Of a stretch of DNA of 64,000 nucleotides, positions 10,581 to 22,927 are shown in pieces; the first letter of the stretch is position 1, and every line of letters begins with the position of its first letter. Below the pieces are notes generated by a model that saw only the letters and a list, made by a program, of their open reading frames with translations, did not search any database and had not been told where the DNA came from. The position numbers were made by a program, and so were the translations under genes. The DNA comes from Gnetum montanum (Eukaryota; Streptophyta; Gnetopsida; Gnetales; Gnetaceae), in assembly GCA_015680685.1 (NCBI GenBank), contig MNCI01004871.1, forward strand, positions 556,770-620,769, in the 5' to 3' direction.

Positions 10581-13500
10581 ATGTTATATTCACAACCGTT
10601 CATCATGAACACTGCGAACTCCAACGCTTCAACCAAGCCCATCACAGATATCGTAGGCTCCATGGTCGTTCAACAACCCGTAGTACAACCCACAGCAGGG
10701 CCTTGTCGGTCTCTTAGATTATAAGGGAGGAACCCATCATTTAACATTATAACCCAGGAGCAATACAATTTCATATGCGTAAAAATACAAGCTGGCCTAG
10801 TCGTGGATCAAACCGAAATGGAGGTTAAGAGACAATACGAACTCTTTCATAGGGGAGGACATGAATTCATCCCTTCCCCGTATGATATCATCCCTCTCCC
10901 AGAGCACTACTCTGAGCTCATCTCATAGCTCCTCCTACTATGGAATTAGTCTTTGGACCAGTCTGTGGCAAATCCTCAATTGGAAGAGGAGGATGACTTC
11001 GCAGCTCAGTCCGAGCACGAAGATTCGTACCATACCCTCAGCCCACAAACTTATGCAAACCCGTTGTTTCACCCATTCACGGGGGAAACTATGTCCCTCC
11101 AACCATTTAAAATCACTCAAGCACATGTGCCTCAACAAGAGGCATCCATTCTTGTCCCCACTTCTCCTGTGACCGATGTGCATTTCAATATGCTTCCCCT
11201 CGCTATTCCTCCTGCTACCATAGTACCCCCGTTCTTACAAATACAACCTCCTGAAAATAATATAGGAGTAACCTTCCCACCCCGAGTGATCGGGATGCTG
11301 CATCAAGTACAACCACAACAACAACAGCAACCCCTTACCTACAATGCGCTACCACCCACCACAAATATTTTGCAAGCGTAGCCTCTAACCACACAACTTT
11401 CTTTCTTCTAGCCCACTATCCAATAATCTAATTTGTATATTTCACAACATCATCAACCTACTATCTTACCTAGTGCCCAAGACTGGGCTGATGCCAAAAA
11501 GCTAATGCAGGAGCTAACTGACGAGGTCAAACGCCTCAAAACAAGTGCCGATGGAGAGCTTAAGGTAGTGGACTTCTATCATGATGACCCTATCAGCTCT
11601 TCGGTTCCACCTCTAACACTACCTAAGGGTGTTTCCTTACCCACACTGACTAAATACAATGGGGAGACAGACCCCAACGCTCACCTTATAACATTTAGAT
11701 TAGAATGTGCGCTACTTCAGGCGTGGCCACATGCCAGTCTACGAATGTTTCCCATGTCCCTCACAGGGAGAGCACTTGATTGGTATCAAGCCTTGCCACG
11801 AAACTCAATATCTTCTCTAGAAGATTTGTTACACCAATTCATTACCAGGTTCAAGTATAACTTGAAGCCTGAAGCAACACTTGACAGCCTCATATAAGTC
11901 AAGCAAGCACCGCTTGAACCTGTCCAAAAATTCATTCAACGGTGGAGTGCTGCCCTCAATGAGCTCCACGAGCCAATCCCAGAGACGTATCTCCTCACCA
12001 TCCTAAAAGGCGTTGTCAATGATTTTTTCAAGTCCAAATTATATTATCTCAATGCATGCACTCTTAGTCAGGCATTTGTACAAATCAAGAACATAGAGGA
12101 GGTAGCCCAAAACAGCCACAACCCTGCCTATTCAGCCTTTAAAGACCAACATAATAAGAAAGACAAAGAAAAGGCTAAAACAACTATAGTGGTAGTAGCG
12201 GAAACACAACAAGCGAATGCAGGACAACAAGGCAAACCGACCATTGCCCCTAATAATTACGCTAGACCTGCTCCTGTGACTACATCCGAATCATCCACAT
12301 CACAAAATCCTACACCGGGTCATGCTAGAAACTTCAAGAGGAAGGACCCCTCTCAATATACGTCGTTGCCCATGAAACCCTTGCAATTATTTGACCAACT
12401 CTTGAAGGCCAGACTAATGAAACATAAACAATTGTCCCCCACAGCAATCCAAAGACATGATTGGTTCTGTCAATTGGTTCAAAACCCAAGCCTGGCAACC
12501 CCAGATGAGCCCCCAGTTCCAAAAGGCTTTAGAATGGATCGTTTTTATGATTATCATCAACGTAATGGACATGGCACTGACTATTGTTTCACCCTAAAAC
12601 AAGATATCCAACGGATGATCGACGAAGGTCAAATCACTTTTGATGAAGCCAATCCGGTCCAACCACAAAACTAGGCCATGGGCGTATATAAAGATCCTCT
12701 AAATACTAAAGAAGAACCATATATAATTAACACCATCTACTTCGATAACGAACCGGAAACACCTAAGATTAACACCATCCATTTTGATCATGAGCAGCAA
12801 ATGCCTAAGAAACCATTTGTAGTGCATATTCCTCCGACTGTACAAACACCTGTGCCTCAACCATCATACTCCCCACAAAAATCGTATGTCATCTGAATAC
12901 CCCCCACCGTAGCAACTTCTATCATACCACCACATGAAAAACCATACGTAGTACATATACCTCTTACCACTACTGCCGCAACTACACAATCACCTCTTAC
13001 TTGGTATGCTTCCTACGTAGTCCAAGTATCACATGCGGTCGCAACTACGGAGGTACAACCCCCAGCTAGGCCAACTCCATATGTTGTTAAGATACCTGAA
13101 TGTCCTGATGACCACCAATCCTCCACTCCGCAAGCACAAAACAAACTGATCCCCTATGTCATCAGGATGCCTAACCAACCCGACACTCAACCGCGTTCAA
13201 CCATCCAACCACAAGCTCGCCCTACTCCATACGTTGTACAGATTTCAAAGCAACCTGAGATTCTGAAACCAACTGTTCCCCCATGCCACACACGAGAACG
13301 CCTGGTAGACAAGCTTACACAGGAACGCTTGGAGAAGGAACGTCAACGACTAGCCTTAGGACCTTCCAAGCCTACCTCACTAAGTGCAATACCCATGACA
13401 TCACCTAACAATAAATCAAACACAGGCTATGAGGGTGAATCATCTGGAAAGCATGATACATCTCGATCAATGATTGCGAATAAAAATGATAAACCAACTA

Positions 13501-14611
13501 TGCATGAGATAAAACTGTTGGGCCCGATGGACCAAACAACTATCAACAAACATACGCCCAACAGTAAAAATTTAGCAACAGCTCTAACACAGGTCACACA
13601 TGTGCTTAAACAAAAAAATACTTCATTAAGCTTATACGACCTGGTGTTAACCTCTCAAACCCATCGCGAAGCCCTAGTGCGCATGTTGACATCCATCTCA
13701 GTAAGTGAAGAATTACCTCCAAATGAACCTTCAATTCATGCGGTAATGTATTCCCCTCAAGGATCGACTCCTAAGTCACTAGGTTTCCACAATGACAACA
13801 TCAAAATGGATGAGAAAATAGGAGAAGTGACAACCGCACCTATGTTCATAATGATACGAGTAAATCAATTCAAAATACATAGGGTGCATGTAGATGACGG
13901 AGCCGCTACAAACGTAGTACCCTATCCCATCATCAAACAATTAGGGCTTATGGAACTAATTAAACCAACCGCCACCATGTGTTTGAAATCGTTCAATGGA
14001 TCACGTGTAGTAGTAAAAGGCACCGTAACTTTGGACTTTATAGTAGGGGATCAATTCCCTACATCCACTCACTTTGTGGTCATCGACGAAATGCTGGGTT
14101 CAATTTAATATTGGGAAGGCCCTGGTTCGCCCAACTGAAAGCAGTCTCTTCCCCCATACACCAAGAGATTCACCTAACTTACGAAGGTGGTGAAATCATT
14201 ATACACAGGGAGGCTGCTACACCTACCATCTCATCACATACAGATACAAACCAAGGCTCAGAGGTTCAGTTTGAAGAGGCTAAACAAGATGATACAAATG
14301 AACAACAAGCATGCACACAACCAATAAGCAATGATCCATTAAATAGAAAGAAACATTTACCCAACACAGAAATATTCAGGTCTGAAATTGTACATACACC
14401 ACCTAACCTAGAAACTACAACAAATGTAGAAACTACAGTCCGTGCAGAAACACCAAAAAGCATCAACGCAGGAACTGTTCCATCAGATGTCCCTTGGGCC
14501 GAATTACCATTCAATGTGATCAGTGAAGGAGACGCTGAATATAGAATCATACCCACTAACACCACTCCCAATGTTAAGATGAGAAAAATCAAAAAATTAC
14601 TAAACCAATAA
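10581..14611 (+). pseudogene. gag-pro: gag-protease polyprotein of E3 (Ogre/Tat-like)
   Basis: ATG at 10581 opens a frame that stays in register to 14108 despite stops (first near 10709, then about 10928, 11382, 11898 and others), about 1,170 codons. A capsid-type gag region is at 11600-11900 (YNGETDPNAHL, LTGRALDWYQALP, FITRFKYN). A Tat/Ogre-type knuckle-like motif YHQRNGHGTDYCFTLK lies near 12550. A proline/glutamine-rich stretch follows, with repeats of the PYVVQI type. The aspartic protease begins near 13830 with catalytic VDDGAATNVVP; the flap side FNGSRVVVKG is visible. A frameshift near 14095 separates it from LILGRPWFAQLKAV. The frame ends at TAA 14611 where RT would be expected. Decayed, but the least damaged coding region of E3. 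Confidence 0.8.
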
Positions 14612-15198
14612 AAGACATTCACAGTCCGAAATGACGTTAAACTATCACATGTCCGCAACGACATAAAACTAGCCACGATCAGAAATGGTTGGTCTACCAA
14701 AAAATCCACCAGCGTCACCTGAAACTTCCCTTGTTTACACATGGCTCGAAATGGCCTTAAACTAGTGCATGGGGCCCGAAATGGCCTCAAACTAAACCAT
14801 TTTCTTACACTTTGTTTTTCTTGCAAATTCAAGTTCATTTTTCAAATTTATGCTTATATTGTCGTGTTATCAATAACAGTTTTTCTTCACATTTTCCTTT
14901 TCACAATTATCCTTCAATTATAATTACATTCCTACTTGCATTCCCACTTTGTGCATTACACTTAAACAACAAAACAAACCAAAACATTTTACATTGCCAC
15001 ATCGTGTTTACATTTAAACAACAAGAGCCAAAAAAACAAAAAAAAATACAGAAATATATATATATATATGTAGTCATATACAGTTAGACAAGTACAACAG
15101 TTAACTGATTCCATTCACCAGTTCAATACAACCCAAGGCAAAACATTCAGTTTACGATTCATGTAAAATTATGAGCCAGGATAGTTTCAAAGTCAAAA
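14612..15198 (+). repeat. Post-gag region of E3 with short direct repeats
   Basis: Four or five degenerate copies of a unit like CGAAATGGCCTTAAACTA, spaced about 30-45 bases, lie at 14622-14795. They are followed by AT-rich sequence with a (TA)n tract near 15056-15070. No gene is seen. This is where an autonomous Ogre/Tat element would have its intron and RT, so it marks the point of pol loss. Confidence 0.55.
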
Positions 15199-17750
15199 CT
15201 AAACATCAAGGATGGGAGGGCTATCCCCTTCAAACTCGCCAGCACCATGGGTCCCCACTCCGCTGGGGCCACCTTCTTGAACATCGTCGTCGTCTTGACC
15301 TTATAAAAAGCAAAAGAAACAATCAACACAAGAAGAAAAGAGAAAACTCCCAAACGTTATTCAACAAACAAAATTCACAAGAACAAACTGCTTACCATAG
15401 GAGACCCCCCTAAACCGAATTCCAACTGACAGAGAATTTCTTCCTCAGAGACACTAGCCCAGTCAGTCCCATCGAGGCCCAGATTGATGTTTGCTAAGGC
15501 CTTCCTTTTGTCAACCGTCGACCATGTGGGATGTTTTAAGGGAAAGTCACCCACAGAGACCTCCCCAAAAGTAGTCGTAATTACCCTCGTGGGCGATTCC
15601 ATCTCAACAATGGTATTCTTAGCAAAGGTATCAAATGTAGAACGTAGACCCAGACCCTCTACAAACATTTCAAGCTGACACTTCTCTATAGATACTTCTT
15701 TTAATGACTTCTTGTAATGATGCTTATGGTTCTTCTCATCTTGACCCCACTTCTGCACCTTGGAAGCGAAAGCCTTCCAATCCTAACACTTGAGGTTCGG
15801 TAAATCTATCTGGACCTTACACTCTGCTAGTTTCCAAGTCAGTGATGCATGGCGATTCAGCAAGTTCCAATACCTGGTATAAGTGATCTTGGAAGTTCCC
15901 CAAGAACGATCACCTGTTAATCTAGCCAAGGGGAACTCATAACGAGCTTTGAGATCATCACGTTCATCCGATAACTCGAAAACCTCTCTTTCCCTTGCCT
16001 GGATCTGCAACCATAGCTATTCAATGGAGCACCTACAGGTCCAAAGCGATTTAGCGTTATGCACAAGACATTCCGCCACCTCATCATAGACTTGTCTCAG
16101 TACCTGTTCAACTTCTGGCGGTAGTGCAGGAAAGCTGTCAATACAAACAGCCTCAGACAGATCCCACTTTAGTTTAGCCCCTACCCACACGAAAAGAATA
16201 GGCATTAGATCTTAAATGGAAAAAAAGAATGTGAAACTCGAAGGCTGCAAAATGCTTGAGACGCCTATACCTATTTCAGGGTGAGCTTGCTGAATGCGTT
16301 CGACCACCTCGTCGACGATACTGGTGACAAAATCCATTTTTCTTGGCATCTCGGTCCAAGTAAATGGTTCATGAGTGTGAGATGGATTAGCCTCAGTGGT
16401 CATTTCAAGGGGAACCACTATCATAGGAACTTCTAACCGCATCGTAGGAATCGTCCTAGTTTCAATATCTTCGTCTGGAAGTGATAAAAAACATAAAATT
16501 AAAACACCACATAATGGAAACAACAATTCACAAGGCAACACAATAAAACAAAAGAAAATATACCAGATTCTCTATTCCCTTCCCTGTTCGGAGGGTCACC
16601 AAGGTCCAATCTTCCCTTAAGGAAGCTATTAAATATTTCATCAACACCATCCCGGTCATCGACCAGTTCTGTCTCCGTGGTGTCTTCCGCCAGCTCTTCG
16701 GTCACTTCCACCTGATCTTTGCCGACCTCTTCCTCCTCAATTAAATTCGTTGGGACTTCCTCCTCCTCGATAATATTTTCTAGCTCCTGTCTTCTCACTT
16801 CCCGAGTCAAGTCTGAAGACATTAGTTTCATGTAAACGGTCAAAAGGAAAAAACAATGAATAAGATGAAAATGACGATAATAGCAATACAATAAGTGCAT
16901 CAAGCTTACTTACCTCAAGCAGGCATTTTGAATCGTATACGCTTCACCCTTGGCTCTTCCACAGTTGAGGCCACCTCTTTAGGGCGTTCGCGATTCTGAA
17001 TCTTCGATTTGGCTTTCCCGATGGTCTCCTTGATCACCTGATCAGCCCTCCTAGCAGTGTAGGGTACATTGTCTGGTTCCAACCCCACACTGTCACGTGT
17101 ATGGATTGAAGCACCGGATGACCCCTCTGTTGTGATGGAAACTGATTCATCGATCCCCTCAGGTGCGTCTTGCGACTCAACTACCTCGAAAAAATGGTTA
17201 ATCCATGGGTGAGATAATTGAGTACGATCCTGCAAAACATATTTATTATCTACACGAACCACCAAAAATTCAGCCAGGCAACGTAGATAACCTGTGAAGA
17301 ACGCGAAAGTAAAATGGGACCATGCCTTAATGTTTGAACGCAACCGCACTATCTCCCTATGGAAACCTGATAACAAAAATTGGACCCAATTATTACGCAT
17401 CCCGACCTCTAAAATGGTACACATGATGCACATGGCTTCCACCCCAAGAGCGCATCCCTGTCTCAAGCCATGCTACATTATTGGAATTATTGATTCGTTC
17501 GACAACTCTGTCACTTACTACAGCACCCGTATCAAGGGTGTCAAAATAGTTTTTCATTTGTCAGCCAATTTCTTTTCAGACCTCTTCGGTGTCCTGACAG
17601 ATGGTGTGAACATGGTTTTGGACAGGGCACAGAAAGAGCTCCATGTGGTGCATGAGCTGGAAGATTGGTTGGGCATTCTCAAGGGCTCTAAGGGGTTCCC
17701 TATGTAGGGAACATCAAAGGTGGTGGAAGTTAATGAACTTTATTCCCTAT
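15199..17750 (-). pseudogene. Antisense spliced gene of unknown function inside E3
   Basis: On the minus strand at least five exons with GT...AG borders can be read: exon 1 about 17750-16908 (ends TGAG|GTAAGT), exon 2 16814-16564 (CTG|GTATAT), exon 3 16474-16271 (TAG|GTATAG), exon 4 16210-15396 (ATG|GTAAGC), exon 5 15299-15199 ending in TAG. Products: exon 1 is basic toward its end (AKSKIQNRERPKEV, PRVKRIRFKMPA); exon 2 is strongly acidic (ENIIEEEEVPTNLIEEEEV); exon 4 is mixed with likely helices; exon 5 has QDDDDVQEGG. Stops occur upstream of 17466, at the end of exon 1 and twice in exon 4, so it is probably decayed. I do not recognise the protein family. Position and strand match the antisense additional ORFs of Tat-lineage elements. 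Confidence 0.5.
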
Positions 17751-17777
17751 TTAGGGCACGGGTGTTTCCTAAATCCC

Positions 17778-19282
17778 TGTCTCAAGTACTTAGTACTTCT
17801 CCAACAAGAATTGAGCTAAGTCATGACGTTCCCCAGCATGAATGAAACTTGAGAACCCCACAAACAACTTCAAGCAGAGTCGAACTCAACAAGAAACGAT
17901 TCCCTAGGACCCACAAACGACCACGGCGACATCTAGCATCAAACATGTTGACTTCAGAGCTCAAGATACTAGGTTTTCACTAAGTATGCAATGTATATGC
18001 CTAGCGTACACTCTCAGCGTATACGCTCAGCGTATACGCTCAGCGTACACGCCCAGCGTGCACACCTCACATGTACGCTCAGCACATACAACTGATGTGT
18101 ACGCCCAGCATGCGATCCCAAAGATAGCATGGAAATAGCACTTCAGAGCAAGATTTTGTACAAGGCATCAACTCACAAAAACAGAGCAATTATCAGGTGT
18201 CATCATGGGCCCCAGAAAGTCAAATTTTGGTCTCGACATCATGCACTTTGGAGTTCATACGCTGAGCATGCACATCCTGCACGCCCAACGTGTACGCCCA
18301 GCATATATGCCCAGCATGTACACCCAATGTATACGCCCAGCATGTACAATGTGTACGCCCAGTGTGTAGCACAATGCATACCAGTCAAAGCTCTCCAAAA
18401 CCATGTCAGATCAAGGCCAACCGAGCTAAACATCCACAGGCAGCATTCTCGTGACATCCGAATTCAAATCCGAGGGCCGAATGACTTCTTTTGTTTTAAT
18501 CAAGTCTGTACGCCGAGTTCACACGCCCAGTGTGTATACGCTGACATGCAGTAATATACGCTGGCGTGTAGCACGCTGTACACCTGTAAAATTTCATTCT
18601 TTCACACTCGGTTAACGTGCCACATGTCACCCGACCTGAGAGTCCAGCACTCCACAGCCAATCATCCCCTCTCAAACCCGAGTCTAACGTCTAAACTTGT
18701 ATAAAAACCCCGATTTTTGACCAAATCAGGATTGGAAAAATTGGAGGCATCTTGGCAAAAATTCGGGCAACCCACACTGAGAAAATCCATAACCCTGCAT
18801 CCTATATGCTGGACTTCAACCCTGCACGCTGAGCATACAGCCTTCACGTTGTGCCTACAGTTCAAACCAGCACACTTTCATCCCTCCGCATCCATTGGGG
18901 CTCTTCGTCCGCCTTGTGTCGGATCCACAACTGCGTTCAGACCGATGCACTATAATCTACATTATTTTTGCAATAAAGTTGTTTCATTTCTGGTTAAGAT
19001 CTGTTACATTTTTCACCTATTCTCATTTACTTCTATGTTTGTTTCCTTGCACGTTTATATTTTGGTTCACATTTAATACGTTGTTTACGCATAATCCAGC
19101 GTATTGCATATTGGCATACGTTAGGGAAATCCTTGTCTGAACCGCGTGTGGACCACCCAAGGTACTCTACCTTCGTCCATTCTAGCTCGCCCTTAAGTGA
19201 AGGTAGGGTCTTTTGTGCTTGTCTGGGGATCTCTTAATTTCTGTTTCATTCCAGCCGGAGATCGATGATTTTGGACAGTACA
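17778..19282 (+). repeat. 3' LTR of E3
   Basis: About 1505 bp, matching 8542-10063. The right end ACAGTACA is exact against the target duplication CTAGG at 19283; the left end is uncertain (17763-17778) because the first 30 bases have diverged. TATA box at about 18698-18705. The GCGTATACGC array lies at about 18000-18130 with further copies to 18555. The array sits just right of the start of the antisense gene and could serve both directions; this is inference. Confidence 0.85.
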
Positions 19283-19287
19283 CTAGG

Positions 19288-19491
19288 ATCTATTCCGGTT
19301 AATTCGATGTATGACCAGGCAAAGGCCTTTGACCATTTTTTTATCACTTTCAGCAGTTTTTCTTTTTGTTTGGGAACAAGTCTTGCATTGATGATTACTG
19401 GTTTTCCATTTTCGAGGGTCATATATTCTAGACCGGTGGGAAATGGTTTCAAATCTATGGGCTCTTGTTTAAATTTTTTAGAAATTTCCAA
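19288..19491 (-). pseudogene. Reverse transcriptase N-terminal part of E2, upstream of E3 insertion
   Basis: The minus-strand reading includes SKKFKQEPIDLKPFPTGLEY and AFAWSYIELTGIDPS, the region just ahead of the RT fingers in Ty3/gypsy pol. The intact counterpart in E5 is 37186-37395. The reading is cut at the CTAGG target duplication and continues at 8541. Confidence 0.8.
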
Positions 19492-19497
19492 CTTCCC

Positions 19498-20240
19498 CTA
19501 GTTGATGTGTTCAAGGTTAAGGCTTGGAAGTTGGCAATGGACTTGCTCTAGTATATCTATGCTTTCAATATAAGCACTAGTTATTCCCTCAGTTAGTTTC
19601 ATGCATGTTAGTGAGTTGCTCTCTTGATCAGCCATTAGCCACTGGGTGTCTTCTTGTTGTGTGGCTGCTGCATACAAGCACTTTTGTATATTAATGTCTT
19701 GTGCACACCGATTGCATGTAGGCAATGCTAAACTTTGTCTAACCCATGATCTCTGTACGCAATTGCACCCTGTGTCACTATATGCGATGCATGGAACTTT
19801 CTTCTTCTCGATCTTTCCAAAAGTGTTTTTCTTGGATATTTCCATGGAAAGAGCACAGATTTCTAGGCATGCATCTATAGTACTTAGCCATGCTCTTCCC
19901 ATTATTATTGAAAAGTCCCCTTTACCGTTGTTCACTTGTACCACTAGGAAATCAGCTGGATACGACCACCCACACACAATGGTAATGATGTCCTCCACCA
20001 GTCCCAAAGGGATAGTGATGGGCTAGTTGGCCAACTCTAGGCAAATATTACTTTTCCTTAATGGAGGTAGGTTCCAAGCTTTGTACATCTCTTGTGATAT
20101 TAAGTTGACTCTAGAACCTAAGTCTACAAGAGCTTTACATGGTTCATTCCCAATGACTTGGAGATAAATTAGGGGGCTTCCAGGATCATAGAATTTCCTA
20201 GGAAGATGGCCTACCTTAATCTAGTTAGTAACAACATGTG
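19498..20240 (-). pseudogene. Aspartic protease of E2 and spacer to RT
   Basis: Cleaves the gag-pol polyprotein. The catalytic region reads ALVDLGSRVNLI (20138-20103, with the active Asp retained), followed by LGLVEDIITIV, GWSYPADFLVVQV and the C-terminal IIMGRAWLSTIDACL (about 19905-19862). The pattern VEDxxxxxxxxxxPADF with a G-R-x-x-L close is that of Athila-type proteases. A Cys-containing spacer (CNCVQ, CNRCAQ) of about 120 residues leads to RT. One stop (LAN*P) interrupts the middle of the protease. Confidence 0.8.
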
Positions 20241-20849
20241 TTAACATAACCGTATGTGTTGAACTCAGTGTTTGATTTGAAGGGAGCTCTGAAGCCTTAT
20301 TTAATGGAGAGGCGTTCAGAGGTTCAACCACCTATGGTTGTGAGGGCTTGGTTGGACTGCTAGTTTTAAAGAAAGGTCTTCTCTTCACATGCTTGTTAGA
20401 ACTAGCAGCAGGTTGAATATTCATAGCCCTCGTAGCATTGCATTGCTACGGTTGAGTGGGGAGGTCCCCTTGCATTGCTGGAGCGGGTGGTAGTGGAGCT
20501 ATTGGCATGAGAGCTGCAGATGGATTTGGAGAATGGTATGTCTGTGGATTGTCTCCCCTAGGAGAAGGAGTCCTATAATACTCCTGAGCTTGGTAGTAAT
20601 GTTGTGATGTCACGTAAGCAACAGAGTCACATGGAGAGATTGGCTGCTACACGTAGTAGCCATATGGATCCTGTTGCCGGTAGGGGTATTGTTGCCTTGG
20701 TGGTGGCATCCCCCATAACTGTGGGTATTTCCACTATTGGTGTTGCTCAATAGGTTGTGATGGAGTTCCACTTGGATAATATGTTGAAGATTGGTGGAAC
20801 TACCTTAGGTTACCTTGGGGATAAGGTAACCATCGGGGTGCTTGTCATT

Positions 20850-22782
20850 TGTTAAGTCGTGAGTTGAGTGCATACACCCCAAAATCTTGTAGATGTGAGA
20901 TCATTGGGCAACACTCCTTAGGATGGTTGTATTAGCATATCTCACATCCACCATCATTATCTGTATCTAAATACACAACCTCTTTAATGATGGTCATTTT
21001 ACCCTTACCTTTATTACATGGATGGTCCACTTCTCTCTTTTTTTTTGTCATAGTCACTACCTCGCTCCCTAGACTCCTCTATGATTTTAAGAATAGTTTT
21101 GAACCTACTATCCAGGGAATCCCACATTTGATCTACCTTTGCTGATACTTCTGTTGTTAATTTTTGGAGCGGCAAGGTTTTCCTATTTACCATCTCTGTG
21201 AGTGGTGACTCTTCCTCCTCCTCATAGAATCTCACTCCCCTTTTTTGGAGGGAAGGTTCTTGGTTCTACTCTTCCGCACTTTCTCTCTTACATAGCTCCC
21301 CTTCTTCTTGGCTACTTGCTCTAGCAATCTATGAACCTAATGAGACCTAAGCTCTGATAATCTCCCTTGGACCTACATTCCAAGGGTTCACCAGGTTTCA
21401 TGCCTAAGTCCATCTACGAGATGGCGTAGTTGATCCCACTGCGAATAACCATGGCCCAAGCAATGATGTAACAATGCATAATAATGGCCCATGGTAGCAT
21501 CCAAGGGTTTTTGATTTCCCTGCTTCCATCCTTTTATTTTCTTTCGTAGGTTAGAAACTCGGGAGTACATTTGGTACTTATCATTAAACAGTTTTAGCAT
21601 CGTACTCCACCTCTGAATGGATTCTGGTTCTAAGGATCAGTACTAGCTTTCCGCTTCTTCCACTAGTGTCCTTGGGAACAACTTTAGTTTCTACTATTTG
21701 TTTTCTATGTTCTACAAGGCACATGCATCATGGAACGCTTGTAGGTGATTTTGAGGATCAGCGTTGTATCCCCCCTCAAACCATGGGATGTTATTCATAT
21801 CTAACCTCTTAATCCTACTATCTTTTTGGTGCCTTGTGGGAACTCTTATGGCCTCTATTATGTCTAGCATGCTTCTAGTTGCGAGTAGGGGTTCTTCGTG
21901 GTCATTTCATTCATAGCGTCTGTGATGTCTATGTGGTTCCCTTCTCTCCCTTCTTCCATGCCTTGATTCCTTAGAGTGCCCTCGTCCTTGTTCTCGACTG
22001 TCTTGTCGATGTTTTTCACTCTGTTTACCTTTATCCTCATGGTTAGTTTCCTTATGACTGTGTCTGGACACTGAAGGAGAGGGTGAATGTGATGATGAAG
22101 GTGAAGAAGAAGGAGAACCATTTCCATGATAGTGTTCTCTACCTTCTCTTCGGTGATCTCAACCTCGATTGTGATCACGATTAGAACGTCCACCCTTATC
22201 GTGTGTTTATGTTCCCTCGTTGAACACTTCATGTTCATGGGAATCAAAACTAGGGTTTTGAACCATGGAGTGGAGGTTCAGATACATCACCTCCTAAACA
22301 TTGTTAGGAGGGGGAACATTATTTGGTAGGGAACCTGTTGAAGCAGGTTCACCACCCTCAATTTCGCTCAAGACATGCAGAGCATTATGGGGCCACTTAC
22401 CCTTCGAGGATGTATGATATCTCTCCTGTTGCAAGTCCCTTTGATGTTGCACTTCTATTGGATGATAGTCCCTTGTCTCATGATTGCATGCAACATATTC
22501 TACGTATAAAGATGACATGCCTATTTTTGAGAGACCACGAAGGAGCATGTTGGGGACTGATCGATCTAGAGGCAACACTATGTTACCTTCCAAGTCTCTC
22601 CAACACAGTTGTTCATCTTGATGGAGAATAAAGGTAAAGTCAGGTACATACTCATCGTGATGAGTATATACCACAAAAAATTGTTGAGGAACTAGTGGAT
22701 CTTAATTATGTGTGTTATGCCGCCAACTATCTCTTGTGTTAGTCCTAGGTAATGAAGTGCTCTTGTGCGAAGAAGAAGACAT
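20850..22782 (-). pseudogene. gag: gag of E2
   Basis: ATG at 22782 (Met plus Ser run as in E1, E5 and E7). N-terminal module VYTHHDEYVPDFTFILHQDE (22674 leftward) to about 22290; Arg/His/Ser-rich linker to 21864; retrotransposon capsid region about 21760-21380 (LFNDKYQMYSRVSNLRKKIK, HYYALLHHCLGHGY). A charged helix follows at 21235-21014 (TEVSAKVDQMWDSLD). The zinc knuckle CEIC-x-YNHPKEC is near 20960-20900, a CX2CX3HX4C form. Stops and frameshifts are spread through it. A Pro/Gln/Tyr-rich tail (20880-20250) links it to protease. Confidence 0.75.
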
Positions 22783-22908
22783 TTTTGTCTTGTTCGGTGT
22801 GCGATTTACCGTTGTCTTATCTTTTCTTGATTAATCCTAAGGGTTCATTCTAGCGTCCTAATGATATGAATGATTTCCTATGTTCTACGTAGTGCACAAA
22901 CAACTAAG

Positions 22909-22927
22909 TCCTCGACAACGGTGCCAA
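22909..22927 (-). other. Primer binding site of E2 (tRNA-Asp type)
   Basis: Minus-strand TTGGCACCGTTGTCGAGGA immediately inside the 5' LTR, three differences from the perfect complement to the 3' end of plant tRNA-Asp. Confidence 0.8.

Larger units (their letters stand above)
8542..19282 (+). mobile_element. E3: Ogre/Tat-like gag-protease retrotransposon without pol, nested in E2
   Basis: Plus-strand element with LTRs of about 1.5 kb (TGAAACACC...ACAATACA / ACAGTACA), flanked by the 5-bp target duplication CTAGG at 8537-8541 and 19283-19287. It landed in the RT coding region of E2. The internal region encodes gag and a protease with the Ogre-type signature (DDG...LGRPW), stops at 14611, and has no RT, RNase H or integrase. 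Between 15199 and about 17750 an antisense spliced gene is present. Antisense additional ORFs are known in Tat-lineage plant elements such as Grande and Retand. E3 would depend on another element for pol functions. Confidence 0.85.

Noticed and set aside
14266-14838. 190-residue minus-strand ORF overlapping the end of the E3 protease
   Set aside because: Shadow of the plus-strand gag-pro frame, which has recognisable domains.
17294-17707. 137-residue plus-strand ORF
   Set aside because: It lies opposite the first exon of the antisense gene in E3 and has no splice context; composition and neighbours favour the minus strand, although the choice is not certain.
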